64,000 bases of DNA, from the NCBI GenBank assembly GCA_003225055.1, contig QIAU01000144.1, positions 124,001 to 188,000 of the forward strand, read 5' to 3'. Both the position numbers and the translations under genes were made by a program. The stretch comes from Acidobacteriota bacterium (GTDB lineage Bacteria; Acidobacteriota; Terriglobia; Terriglobales; Acidobacteriaceae). Below are positions 16,949 to 25,113 of this stretch, piece by piece. The notes beneath the pieces were generated by a model. It worked only from the letters and a program-made list of their open reading frames with translations, searched no databases and was not told the origin of the DNA. The stretch's first letter is position 1. The number at the start of each line of letters is the position of its first letter.

Positions 16949-17210
16949 GGCGAGCAGAATAGCGAGACTATCCGCGTATGCCGCCGCCAGCTCGGCAAAT
17001 TAGGAACAGACACATGATTTGCCGCGGGCCCTGATACGAACGACATTTCCACTACCGTGTGACGCGTGCCTTGATCGGTGTCTGTCCTTTTGTCAACGCT
17101 CTGGGCCACCAAGTTTGTCCCGAATTCACCGTGATCGGACATGAACAATCGATTGCCCAGCGGTCCGACATTGTTATGGCAGGTGGCAGGGTTGCTGCAA
17201 TAATGATGCA

Positions 17211-18908
17211 ATGGATCTTGCTTTCCTCGAAGAACGTTGGCTTCCGAAGTCTGTGCTTTGTCTGCGCGGGTACACCAGCCACAAATTCCTGCATGACCTG
17301 CTGGCCGGAGTAACGGTTGGGCTGGTCGCCCTGCCGCTGGCCATGGCCTTTTCGATTGCCTCGGGCCTCACGCCGCAAGCCGGAATCTACTGTGCGATGG
17401 TTACCGGCTTTCTTGTCTCTCTGCTGGGCGGCTCGAAGACTCAGATCGGCGGGCCAACTGGCGCTTTCGTCGTGGTGGTGGCTGGAATTGTTGCCGTGCA
17501 TGGGGTGGATGGCCTGTTCATGTGTACGGTCATGGCGGGCGTACTCCTGGCGATCATGGGAGCAGCCGGCATGGGCACGGCGGTGAAATTCATTCCACGG
17601 CCTATCGTCATTGGGTTCACTAACGGCATCGCCATTCTCATCGCCAGCACCCAGATCAAAGATTTCTTGGGATTGCAGATGGACAAAGTCCCCGGGGAGT
17701 TCTGGCATCGCATGGAAGCCCTGTCCGGCCACTTGCGCACGCTGTCGCCTGAGGCAACTGTTCTCGCGGCGGCAACGATTGTCATCATGGTGTTGTGCCG
17801 CTTGATCTCTGCGCGTATTCCAGGACCCATCGTGGTGCTGGTGCTGGGAACGGCAGGCGTCATGTTGCTCAAGCTGCCGGTCGAGACCATAGGATCGCGC
17901 TTTGGGGGCATTCCCAGCGGCTTGCCACATCTTGAAATCCCGAAATTTCGCCCGGAGTTGATCCATGGCCTGCTCGGCCCGGCCTTCACGGTCGCCATGC
18001 TGGGGGCGATCGAGTCGCTGATGTCAGCCGTGGTCTCCGACCGCATGAGCAAAGACCGCCACAATCCCAATGTGGAGCTGATCGGTCAGGGCTTGGCGAA
18101 CATCGCTTCGCCGATGTTCGGGGGCTTGCCCGCTACTGGCGCAATCGCCCGCACCGCCACCAGCATTCGCTCAGGGGCGCAGACGCCGATCGCGGGTATG
18201 ATCCATTCCGCGACGCTGCTTTGCGTGCTGTTGTTTGCAGCGCCGCTGGCGCGGTTTGTCCCCATGTGCGTGCTGGCGGGAATCCTGATGGTGGTCTCTT
18301 ACCACATGGGCGAGTGGCGCGAAATCCCGCAACTGGTGAAACTGACGAAGACCGATGTCAGTGTCTGGCTGGTGACTTTTGCGCTCACCGTGTTTGCCGA
18401 CCTCACTGTAGCGGTCGAAGCCGGTATGATCCTGGCAGCGCTGCTGTTCATCAGTCGCGTGGCGAACACCACCACGGTCTCGCAAGTCACCGATGATTAC
18501 ATTGAAGACGGGCGCGTGCACATCCTGCAGGACAAGGACATCCCGTATTACGCGACCATCTTCCGCATTCATGGGCCCTTTCTTTTTGGCGCGACCGACA
18601 AGATTTCCATCGTGACCGAGAACATCCACCAGCTGCCGCCAGTAGTGATTCTTCGCTTAAGAAATATGACCGCTCTCGATGCCACCGGCCTGTTCGCGCT
18701 GGAAGAACTGGCCAAACAACTGCATGCCTCGAAGCGTACGCTGATCTTGTGCGGCGTTCGCGAACAGCCTTCCCGGCTCATACATCAAGAAGAATTCGAG
18801 GAACTGATTGGGCGCAAGAACATCTGCGAGAATGTACAGGCCGCCCTCGACCGCGCCGAGGAAGTCTACGAGAAACTGGAGGCCAAAAAAGCGGCCAGCG
18901 GAAAGTAG
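17211..18908 (+). CDS. SulP-family inorganic anion transporter with STAS domain
   Basis: A 565-residue inner-membrane transporter of the SLC26/SulP family (sulfate, bicarbonate or other anions). The first helices contain DLLAGVTVGLVALPLAMAFS and the signature ASGLTPQAGIYCAMVTGF, followed by GPTGAFVVVVAGIVA. The conserved FGGLPATGAIARTATSIRSG segment (about 303-322) lines the transport site. After about 12 hydrophobic segments, residues 440-555 are a cytoplasmic STAS domain (PVVILRLRNMTALDATGLFA). The start is assigned by homology; no clear Shine-Dalgarno site is seen, and several in-frame alternatives exist. Substrate not assignable. Confidence 0.92.
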   Translation: MDLAFLEERWLPKSVLCLRGYTSHKFLHDLLAGVTVGLVALPLAMAFSIASGLTPQAGIYCAMVTGFLVSLLGGSKTQIGGPTGAFVVVVAGIVAVHGVDGLFMCTVMAGVLLAIMGAAGMGTAVKFIPRPIVIGFTNGIAILIASTQIKDFLGLQMDKVPGEFWHRMEALSGHLRTLSPEATVLAAATIVIMVLCRLISARIPGPIVVLVLGTAGVMLLKLPVETIGSRFGGIPSGLPHLEIPKFRPELIHGLLGPAFTVAMLGAIESLMSAVVSDRMSKDRHNPNVELIGQGLANIASPMFGGLPATGAIARTATSIRSGAQTPIAGMIHSATLLCVLLFAAPLARFVPMCVLAGILMVVSYHMGEWREIPQLVKLTKTDVSVWLVTFALTVFADLTVAVEAGMILAALLFISRVANTTTVSQVTDDYIEDGRVHILQDKDIPYYATIFRIHGPFLFGATDKISIVTENIHQLPPVVILRLRNMTALDATGLFALEELAKQLHASKRTLILCGVREQPSRLIHQEEFEELIGRKNICENVQAALDRAEEVYEKLEAKKAASGK

Positions 18909-18958
18909 ATTGCATTCAAGCCATTGCAGGGAAGAAGCCCCGTTTAGAGGCGGATGGC

Positions 18959-19454
18959 ATGAAAAACCAAGTTTGCTGCTGTTCGTGACAGCATTGGCTG
19001 TCCTTCCTGTGGGGTTGATCGCACGCGCCGGCAGCCAGCCCCGACACCTTGTCGGGCCAAAATCAACCCATATGTAAACCCCTACGTGGAGGACAAGAAC
19101 TTCAGCGGCTCGATTCTGATTGCCAAGGCAGGGAAGGTTCTCTTCAGCAAAAGCTACGGCATGGCCAACTATGAACTGGCTGTGCCGAACCGTCGCCCGG
19201 ACCTGTTGCCGAGCTATGCAGGGTGATACCGGTTCGGGCCAGAGTTTGCGTACAACCCTGGCGCCAATGTCGGCGTGGAGATGACTGACGAGGGGCTCCG
19301 GCTGGTTTCGGGCAACAGCGTGAGCTACCTGCTTCCGATCCCGGAAAACAAGTTTGTGGATCACTTGTTCGGAGGAACCGTTGCTTTCAACGAGCAAGAT
19401 GGGTATCTGAGCTGGGTTTTGGAAGAAGCTTCGTCGCAAAGAAACCTGAAGTGA
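18959..19454 (+). pseudogene. serine beta-lactamase-family hydrolase remnant with internal deletion
   Basis: Only the two ends survive. The 5' part encodes NPYVEDKNFSGSILIAKAGK continuing VLFSKSYGMANYELAVPN, the typical N-terminal strand pair of class-C beta-lactamase/penicillin-binding-protein homologues. It stops at a TGA near 19227. The 3' part, in another frame, encodes VEMTDEGLRLVSGNSVSYLL and FNEQDGYLSWVLEEASSQRN up to a stop at 19452, resembling the C-terminal DUF3471-type domain. The catalytic core with SxxK, YxN and HxG motifs (roughly 250-300 residues) is gone. Inactive relic. Confidence 0.78.
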
Positions 19455-19508
19455 ACGTTGGCGGCCCGACGCCGGAGTCGGATCCCACGCTCGTTGTACA
19501 CTCTCTCC

Positions 19509-20123
19509 ATGCCGCAGGAACGTCCGGGTCTCTTCCCCGTCCACAGCAACGTTCCCGATTCTTATCTGGTCGCCTACATTGATGGCGGAGCACGGGGGAA
19601 TCCCGGACCTGCCGGGTACGGGGCTGTTATTAAAGATCAATCCGGCAGCAAGGTTGCCGCGCTAAGCAAATATCTTGGCCGGCAAACCAACAACTCTGCC
19701 GAGTACAACGGCTTATTGGCCGCTTTGGAGTACGCGCTTCAAAATGGCCGCAAGGCACTGAAGGTCATCAGCGATTCCGAGCTACTGGTAAAGCAGATTC
19801 GCGGGCAGTACAAGGTGAACAGTCCAGCTTTGCAGCAGCTTCATCGGCGGGCACAGGAGCTGATCCGGCAGTTGGACTGGTTTTCCATCCAGCACGTTTT
19901 GCGGGCCCAGAATCGTGAGGCGGACGAGTTAGCAAATCTTGCGATGGACGAAGGAATGGGCCGCGCCCGTGCCGGCACGGGCCCCCCATCGCTTGGCTCG
20001 GGGCAGCCCCTCGCCCGTGCCGGCGGCGAGGAATTTGACGGGATCGTGCGAAATGGCGTCATCGAACTCTCCGACGGTGAATTGCCCGAAGGCACTCGCG
20101 TCCAAGTGCGGATCAAACGCTAA
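19509..20123 (+). CDS. RNase HI-family protein with C-terminal AF2212/DUF104-like tail
   Basis: A 204-residue protein. Residues 20-146 are a ribonuclease HI fold: VAYIDGGARGNPGPAGYG, the NNSAEYNGLLAALEYAL helix, the KVISDSELLVKQIRGQY strand-helix and the READELANLAMD end. The catalytic acids Asp25, Glu65, Asp89 and Asp139 are all present. A low-complexity linker (149-174) is encoded by GC-rich sequence containing the perfect palindrome CCCGTGCCGGCACGGG. Residues 175-204 (EFDGIVRNGVIELSDG, then LPEGTRVQVRI) resemble the small DUF104/AF2212-type antitoxin strand-turn motif. The enzyme should cut RNA in RNA-DNA hybrids. Start 19509 is preferred over 19458. Confidence 0.88.
   Translation: MPQERPGLFPVHSNVPDSYLVAYIDGGARGNPGPAGYGAVIKDQSGSKVAALSKYLGRQTNNSAEYNGLLAALEYALQNGRKALKVISDSELLVKQIRGQYKVNSPALQQLHRRAQELIRQLDWFSIQHVLRAQNREADELANLAMDEGMGRARAGTGPPSLGSGQPLARAGGEEFDGIVRNGVIELSDGELPEGTRVQVRIKR
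19966..19981. repeat. 16-bp perfect palindrome inside the RNase HI gene linker
   Basis: CCCGTGCCGGCACGGG lies in frame in the region encoding the linker between the RNase HI domain and the C-terminal tail. A partial copy (CCCGTGCCGGCG) follows about 45 bp later, around 20012-20023. Confidence 0.7.
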
Positions 20124-20234
20124 GGCAACCGAACTGGCTCGCGACGGCAAGCGACCTTGTAGTGGTCACACGTTATTGTTACTGACTATCAGCACCGGCT
20201 CACACTCCGTTCTCCTGAGCCGCTGTTATCCTGC

Positions 20235-20678
20235 TCATCGCTGTGCTGCCGACGTGTGATCGTGCACTATTTTCCAGCCATCCGCGAACCTGCGGAAAAT
20301 CAGCGTGAACAATCCGTGCGGCGTCTTTCCATCCGGCATGGTGAGCTTCCATCCGCCTCGCACAAAAGCGGCATCCGCGCTAAGCCCCTCAATCTGAAGA
20401 TCGGAAAATTCCAGTTTGCCCATCTCGCGGCCTTCACCCTGGTAGCGCTTACGATAGCGGTCTAACGTCGCCTCCCAGCCCTTGGCCAGGTTGTCGCCGG
20501 CGAAGAATGTCAGCTGTGGCGAGTTCCAGTAGCCGGTCATGAAACCCTCCAGGTCGTGACGATTCCAGGCCTGAACCTGGTTTTTCAGCACCTGCTCAAC
20601 GGCGGCCCTCTCCGCCCCTTGGGCAAGGGCCGGGGAAGCAGTCGATAACAGAACGATGAATGCGAGGGTTGCGCGCAT
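20235..20678 (-). CDS. exported NTF2-like (DUF4440/SnoaL-type) protein
   Basis: A 147-residue protein. Start 20678 (MRATLAFIVLLSTASPALAQ) yields an ideal signal peptide cut after ALAQG; the longer ORF adds an unlikely 39-residue leader. The mature part is a cone-shaped NTF2-like domain: VEQVLKNQVQAWNRHDLEGF, then MTGYWNSPQLTFFAGD, DRYRKRYQGEG and RFADGWKIVHDHTS at the end. Members of this fold include ketosteroid isomerases and many binding proteins. The ligand here is unknown. Convergent with the RNase HI gene. Confidence 0.85.
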   Translation of the reverse strand: MRATLAFIVLLSTASPALAQGAERAAVEQVLKNQVQAWNRHDLEGFMTGYWNSPQLTFFAGDNLAKGWEATLDRYRKRYQGEGREMGKLEFSDLQIEGLSADAAFVRGGWKLTMPDGKTPHGLFTLIFRRFADGWKIVHDHTSAAQR

Positions 20679-20780
20679 GTGCGCCTCCAGGGCGCAACAG
20701 TGTCGCACAGGAGGCAGGTTCTTAACAGGTTCCGAGAACGAGATTCGTGGCTCCGCGAGGAATAACAAGAGCCCAATGAA

Positions 20781-20829
20781 GCCACGGATTGACACGGATT
20801 CGACGCCCCAGATCCGTGAGATGCGTGGC
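20781..20829. repeat. dispersed GCCACGGATT-type inverted repeat, copy 2 (most complete)
   Basis: GCCACGGATTGACACGGAT (20781-20799) is roughly inverted as ATCCGTGAGATGCGTGGC (20812-20829), giving an imperfect hairpin upstream of the NTF2-like gene. Related copies are at 2658-2701 and 33592-33611. Confidence 0.65.
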
Positions 20830-21013
20830 CGTGTTTTCTTGTCTTACACTGAGCAAATGCCGGGACCCTTTGCGGCTAGAGGCCCGCTCACGATGCAGTT
20901 GTGAGGCAGAGTTTGCCTGAGACCTGATACTCGAGATCTGGGATCGAAAAAAACAGGTCCTTCGACTCGCGCACCGAGCGGATTGCTCGGGATGGCAAGG
21001 TTTTGCAGGGGAG

Positions 21014-21496
21014 TTACACGCGGCTCTTTTTGGCTGCCTTCACTCTGGCGACCCCGGCTATTTCCCAAGGCCGTTTTGTCCGTTCGGGCTCGGGTTTATC
21101 GCGGTCTTCGACGCGGTCGTACTGGTAGGCCTCGCTGACGGTTCCCAGCGACTCGTTGTAGAGGCTCGGCAGGCCCAGGGCTTCCTTCATTTCTTCGGTG
21201 AACTGGTGCAGCGCTTTGAGGTGGTCAACAGTGGCCGCGATTTCCGTCTTGGAGGTCTTAAGTACCTGCTGGTATCCCTTGTTCACGAGCTTGGAGATCT
21301 CGCTTCCAACCAGGTAGCCGGGATAGGCAAAGATCTTAACACCCTCGCCACCGTCCTTTTGGATGGCGGCCGAAACGTTGTACTTCTTGAAAAACACGCG
21401 GTTCTGCGTTCCGGGAGCCTCGATGAGGTCGAACCCGTGATCACGCAGCCAATTGACCGCGTCTTCGTAAGTGCGCTGCTCCACCTTGTCTGCCAT
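21014..21496 (-). CDS. conserved hypothetical soluble protein
   Basis: A 160-residue protein beginning MADKVEQRTYEDAVNWLRDH. It has no signal peptide or membrane segment. Visible blocks are FDLIEAPGTQNRVFFKKYNV with SAAIQKDGGEGVKIFAYPGY, a compact alpha/beta region, then LVGSEISKLVNKGYQQVLKT and a helical stretch VDHLKALHQFTEEMKEAL. The C-terminal 45 residues are charged and likely disordered, ending in a Lys/Arg cluster (RVKAAKKSRV). I do not recognise the family. It is divergent from the cysM group. Confidence 0.75.
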   Translation of the reverse strand: MADKVEQRTYEDAVNWLRDHGFDLIEAPGTQNRVFFKKYNVSAAIQKDGGEGVKIFAYPGYLVGSEISKLVNKGYQQVLKTSKTEIAATVDHLKALHQFTEEMKEALGLPSLYNESLGTVSEAYQYDRVEDRDKPEPERTKRPWEIAGVARVKAAKKSRV

Positions 21497-21671
21497 TGGT
21501 TCCTGTTTGCTTCCTTGCTGACTTGCGCCAGATTAGATGCTGCGTTTCAGAATCGGGTACCCCGCTACTTCTTCCTTGGATCTAAAGCTATTCTTCGATA
21601 ATCTAGACACAATTAGTAGCCGTTTTTGGCTCCGTGGGCACATTACGATAGTCACGGGGACCTCGTCCAAC

Positions 21672-22658
21672 ATGTTCAAGCCGTCGCCCAAAAGCGCGGA
21701 AGTTGCTCACGCTGCAGCACATGGGGGAGGTCCGTTCGGTTCCGGCCTGGGTGAGGATCCCTTGCAACGTATCGGCAATACGCCCCTGGTGCAGTTCGAA
21801 ACCTTGACCGGAGAGCGGCCCAACGTGCAAATCCTGGGCAAGGCCGAGTGGTTCAATCCCGGAGGATCGGTCAAAGACCGCGCCGCCGCCAACATCCTCG
21901 CCGAGGCTCGCCGGATGGGGAAGTTCGGACCCGGTAAGATACTCCTCGACTCGACCAGCGGCAACACCGGCATCGCGTACGCGATGATTGGCGCCGCTTA
22001 CGACTTTCCGGTCACTCTGTGCATGCCGGAAAACGTTTCGGCCGAGCGCAAGCGCATTCTGCACGCCTATGGCGCGAACATTATCTACACCGATCCGGCG
22101 GAAGGATCAGATGGAGCGATCCGGAAAGCGCGTGAGCTTTTCGCCGCCGAGCCGGAGAAATTTTTCTACGCTGACCAGTACTCCAACGAAGCCAACTGGC
22201 GCGCCCACTACCAGACCACAGCCAATGAGATCTGGTACCAGACCCAGGGCCGCATCACCCATTTCGTCGCCATGCTGGGCACCAGCGGGACGTTTACCGG
22301 CACGACGCGGCGCTTAAAGGAACTGAATCCCCGCGTTCACTGCACTTCCCTGCAGCCGGACTCCGCCTTTCACGGCATTGAAGGCGCCAAGCATATGGCC
22401 AGCGCACTCGTACCCAAGATTTACGATCCCAGCCTGGCAGATGACAACCTGGAAATCTCAACCGAAGCTTCTTACGAGATGGTGAAGCGGTTGGCGCGGG
22501 AAGAGGGCTTGCTGGTTGGCATCTCCGCGGGCGCAGCCGTCGTCGGCTGCCTGCAGGTGGCGGAGAACCTGAAAAAGGGACAGAACGCAGTGATCGTCAC
22601 CATCTTGTGCGACTCCGGCGATAAGTACCTGAGCGAGCGGTTCTGGGACGAGAGCTAG
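21672..22658 (+). CDS. cysM: cysteine synthase, CysM type (probable O-phosphoserine sulfhydrylase)
   Basis: A 328-residue PLP enzyme of the cysteine synthase family. Start 21672 (MFKPSPKSAEVAHA) is chosen since the upstream ORF extension is unlike the family. Motifs are RIGNTPLVQFETL, the PLP lysine Lys68 in NPGGSVKDRAA, TSGNTGIAYA near 96-105, GTSGTFTGTTRRLKEL and the C-terminal LCDSGDKYLSERFW. The gene is followed by a JAMM peptidase, a CysO-like carrier and MoeZ. In actinobacteria that set marks the CysM that uses O-phosphoserine and CysO thiocarboxylate, so that role is inferred by context. The spacer after it is a heptamer-repeat hairpin. Confidence 0.92.
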   Translation: MFKPSPKSAEVAHAAAHGGGPFGSGLGEDPLQRIGNTPLVQFETLTGERPNVQILGKAEWFNPGGSVKDRAAANILAEARRMGKFGPGKILLDSTSGNTGIAYAMIGAAYDFPVTLCMPENVSAERKRILHAYGANIIYTDPAEGSDGAIRKARELFAAEPEKFFYADQYSNEANWRAHYQTTANEIWYQTQGRITHFVAMLGTSGTFTGTTRRLKELNPRVHCTSLQPDSAFHGIEGAKHMASALVPKIYDPSLADDNLEISTEASYEMVKRLAREEGLLVGISAGAAVVGCLQVAENLKKGQNAVIVTILCDSGDKYLSERFWDES

Positions 22659-22670
22659 CCAACGAATCTT

Positions 22671-22738
22671 AGATTTCAGATTTTAGACTGCAACTTTAGA
22701 ACCGGATCTAAAATCTGAAATCTGACTAAAGTCTGCAA
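22671..22738. repeat. heptamer-built inverted repeat between cysM and mec
   Basis: Units AGATTTC, AGATTTT and AGACTGC run at 7-bp spacing. The arm 22671-22687 is perfectly inverted at 22707-22723 (17-bp stem, 19-base loop), followed by more heptamer-like units up to 22738. Member of a family of seven such spacers in this window. Confidence 0.8.
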
Positions 22739-22756
22739 TCGCTAAAATCGTCTTCC

Positions 22757-23188
22757 ATGTTGAAGATCCCTCAAAAGGAATATGTGGCCATCCGGCAGCA
22801 CGGCGAGGAAACCTATCCCCACGAGTGTTGCGGGGTTCTCCTGGGCACCGCGGATGGGGACGAGCGCGTGGTTACCTCTTCTGCCCGGTGCGGGAATACT
22901 CGGGTTGATTCGCCTCACAATCGTTACCATATCGATCCCAAGGAGCTGGTGCGCATTCAGCGTGAGGGCCGCGATCGAGGTGAGGATATCGTCGGCTTCT
23001 ACCATTCGCATCCTGACCATCCGGCGCGCTGGTCTCTCACTGATCTGGAGGAAGCGCACTGGCTGGGTTGTTCTTACGTGATCACGAGCGTGGCCAAAGG
23101 CAAAGCGGACCTGACGAATTCCTTCGAGCTTGCCGGGGATGGGGAAAGTCAAAAGAAGTTCCTGGACGAGCAGATCCAGATTGTCTAG
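22757..23188 (+). CDS. mec: JAMM-type metallopeptidase (Mec-like CysO-cysteine hydrolase)
   Basis: A 143-residue zinc isopeptidase of the MPN/JAB fold. The catalytic set is complete: Glu23 in YPHECCGVLLG, then His83, His85, Ser93 and Asp96 in GFYHSHPDHPARWSLTDLEE, matching E-(n)-HSHx7SxxD. In Mycobacterium the homologue releases cysteine from the CysO-cysteine adduct. The gene order cysM-mec-cysO-moeZ supports the same role, and it may also trim the C-terminal tail of the CysO precursor found here. ATG 22757 follows closely on the heptamer hairpin. Confidence 0.9.
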   Translation: MLKIPQKEYVAIRQHGEETYPHECCGVLLGTADGDERVVTSSARCGNTRVDSPHNRYHIDPKELVRIQREGRDRGEDIVGFYHSHPDHPARWSLTDLEEAHWLGCSYVITSVAKGKADLTNSFELAGDGESQKKFLDEQIQIV

Positions 23189-23341
23189 CGGGGGCACACC
23201 ACACGTAGGCCAGCCGCTCCCGGCTGTCCGGTCTGTCCAATCGGCGGAGATTTCAATTGGCAGGGGAAAGCTGCTATAAAGGCGGTTAAAACCCCGCTGA
23301 ATCCAAAGCTTAGCTGTAGGCATCACTACGGAATGGAGAGC

Positions 23342-23701
23342 ATGGCCAAGATTCACATCCCAACGCCGCTACGACAGTACGCGGACAAGCACGCAACGGT
23401 CGAAGTCAACGCCGGCACAGTCGGAGAGGCGCTAACCGGGCTCGTGAGCAAGCATCCTGACTTGCGCCGTCATCTTTATACTGATGAAGGCAAGCTCCGG
23501 GCCTTTGTGAACGTGTATCTGAACGACGAGGACATCCGCTACCTGCAAAAGGAAGGCACTGCTTTAAAGGACAATGATAGTATTTCCATCGTGCCCTCCA
23601 TCGCTGGAGGCAGCCAGGATATTGACGAAGTGGCGAATTTGAGGATTGTCGAATTGAACTCCGCCCTACCAACGTGCTGTTGTCCTGCCTGTTGCTGTTG
23701 A
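23342..23701 (+). CDS. cysO: CysO/ThiS/MoaD-type sulfur carrier with a Cys-rich C-terminal extension
   Basis: A 119-residue ubiquitin-fold sulfur carrier. Residues 1-90 fit the CysO branch: MAKIHIPTPLRQYADKHATV, then LVSKHPDLRRHLYTDEGKLR with VNVYLNDEDIRYLQ, and SISIVPSIAGG. In working carriers the chain ends at the Gly-Gly (89-90 here), which is adenylated and thiocarboxylated. Here 29 more residues follow, ending PTCCCPACCC with six cysteines in the last nine. Processing by the adjacent JAMM peptidase, as for QbsE by QbsD in Pseudomonas, or a past frameshift past the natural stop, could explain this. ATG 23333 is an alternative start. Confidence 0.88.
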   Translation: MAKIHIPTPLRQYADKHATVEVNAGTVGEALTGLVSKHPDLRRHLYTDEGKLRAFVNVYLNDEDIRYLQKEGTALKDNDSISIVPSIAGGSQDIDEVANLRIVELNSALPTCCCPACCC

Positions 23702-23755
23702 CCGTCCGAAATTCGTCAATCCGAAAATTTCAAAATGCGAGAATTTGAGGCTTTC

Positions 23756-24928
23756 ATGGCCACTACAACTGACGTCAGAGGCGAGCCGGCAACGCTTAAC
23801 AACGACGAAATCCTGCGCTACTCGCGCCACCTGATCATGCCCGAGGTCGGCATGGAGGGTCAGCAGAAGCTGAAGGCCGCGCGTGTGCTCTGTATCGGGG
23901 CAGGCGGACTGGGCTCGCCGCTGGCCTTGTATCTCGCGGCTGCGGGCGTGGGTACGCTTGGCATGGTGGACTTCGACGTGGTGGACTACACCAACCTGCA
24001 GCGCCAGATCATCCACACGACTGCCGATGTCGGCCGGAAAAAGCTCGAATCCGCAGGGGACAAGCTGAAAGCCATCAACCCGTTTTTGAATCTGCGGAAG
24101 TTTGAAACCAAGCTGACCAGCGAAAACGCGCTCGAACTCTTTCGCCAGTTCGACATCGTCGCCGATGGTACTGACAACTTCGCGACCCGTTATCTGGTAA
24201 ATGACGCCTGCGTGCTCACCGGTAAGCCGAATGTCTACGGCTCGATCTTCCGCTTTGAAGGACAGGCCAGCGTGTTCGCGACCAAAGAAGGCCCGTGCTA
24301 TCGCTGCCTGTATCCAGAACCGCCACCGCCGGGGCTCGTTCCCTCCTGCGCCGAAGGCGGAGTGCTCGGCATTTTGCCCGGACTGGTAGGTGTGATGCAG
24401 GCCACCGAAGTCATCAAGCTGATTCTGGGGAAGGGTGAGCCCCTGATCGGCCGCCTGCTGCTGATCGACGCCCTGGGCATGAAGTTTCGCGAACTCAAGC
24501 TGCGCAAGAACCCCGATTGCCCGGCCTGCGGCACGCATCCGACAGTCACGAAGTTGATAGACTATAACGAGTTTTGTGGAATTCGCGGCGAGGAGAAGCC
24601 GGTGGAATCAAGCGTGTCGGAAATCCAAGTGGAAGAACTGAAGCGCCGTCTGGACGCGGGCGAACCGTTGTTCGTGCTCGATGTCCGCGAGCCGCACGAA
24701 TATCAGATCTGCAACATTGGCGGGCACCTGATTCCGCTCGGCGACTTGCCGAAGCGGGTGCACGAACTGGATTCCAGCCGCGAGATCGTCGCCCATTGCC
24801 GCTCCGGCGTGCGCAGTGCAAAGGCGGTTGCTTTCTTGCGCCAAGCGGGATTCCGCAAGGTGCACAACTTGGCCGGAGGCATTCTCGCCTGGGCTGACCG
24901 CGTCGATCCGAAGATGCCGAAATACTAG
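23756..24928 (+). CDS. moeZ: MoeZ-like adenylyltransferase/sulfurtransferase
   Basis: A 390-residue E1-like enzyme that adenylates the C-terminal glycine of sulfur carriers and transfers sulfur to it. Residues 15-280 are the MoeB/ThiF domain: ATP-binding GAGGLGSPLALYLAAAGVG near 48-66, DFDVVDYTNLQRQ, zinc cysteines Cys181/Cys184 (CYRC) and Cys255/Cys258 (CPAC), and the SCAEGGVLG loop. Residues 290-388 are a rhodanese domain with active Cys348 in AHCRSGVRSAKA. Start 23756 is preferred to 23735. It is the last gene of the cysM cluster and should charge CysO, and possibly MoaD or ThiS as well. Confidence 0.93.
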   Translation: MATTTDVRGEPATLNNDEILRYSRHLIMPEVGMEGQQKLKAARVLCIGAGGLGSPLALYLAAAGVGTLGMVDFDVVDYTNLQRQIIHTTADVGRKKLESAGDKLKAINPFLNLRKFETKLTSENALELFRQFDIVADGTDNFATRYLVNDACVLTGKPNVYGSIFRFEGQASVFATKEGPCYRCLYPEPPPPGLVPSCAEGGVLGILPGLVGVMQATEVIKLILGKGEPLIGRLLLIDALGMKFRELKLRKNPDCPACGTHPTVTKLIDYNEFCGIRGEEKPVESSVSEIQVEELKRRLDAGEPLFVLDVREPHEYQICNIGGHLIPLGDLPKRVHELDSSREIVAHCRSGVRSAKAVAFLRQAGFRKVHNLAGGILAWADRVDPKMPKY

Positions 24929-25113
24929 TGGTGGCCGCGCCTGTTCCTGACGAGGAGAGCTGGCGCACCGCTGAGGCGGCGCCCTGATACGTTCACCAAG
25001 TAACCGGGATCACATAGCGTCATATATGCCGGTGAGATACTGCTTACCTCCCCTGTTTACGATCAGTAGGAGGGGCAATCCTGTCTTGGTATCTGCTGGT
25101 CGTAACTTGTCTT

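Noticed and set aside
17052-17966. 304-residue minus-strand ORF
   Set aside because: Antisense to the SulP transporter; His/Gln/Asp/Arg-rich with no recognisable domain.
21497-21671. Riboswitch upstream of cysM
   Set aside because: No conserved stems or motifs of S-box, T-box or other known cysteine-related leaders are visible.
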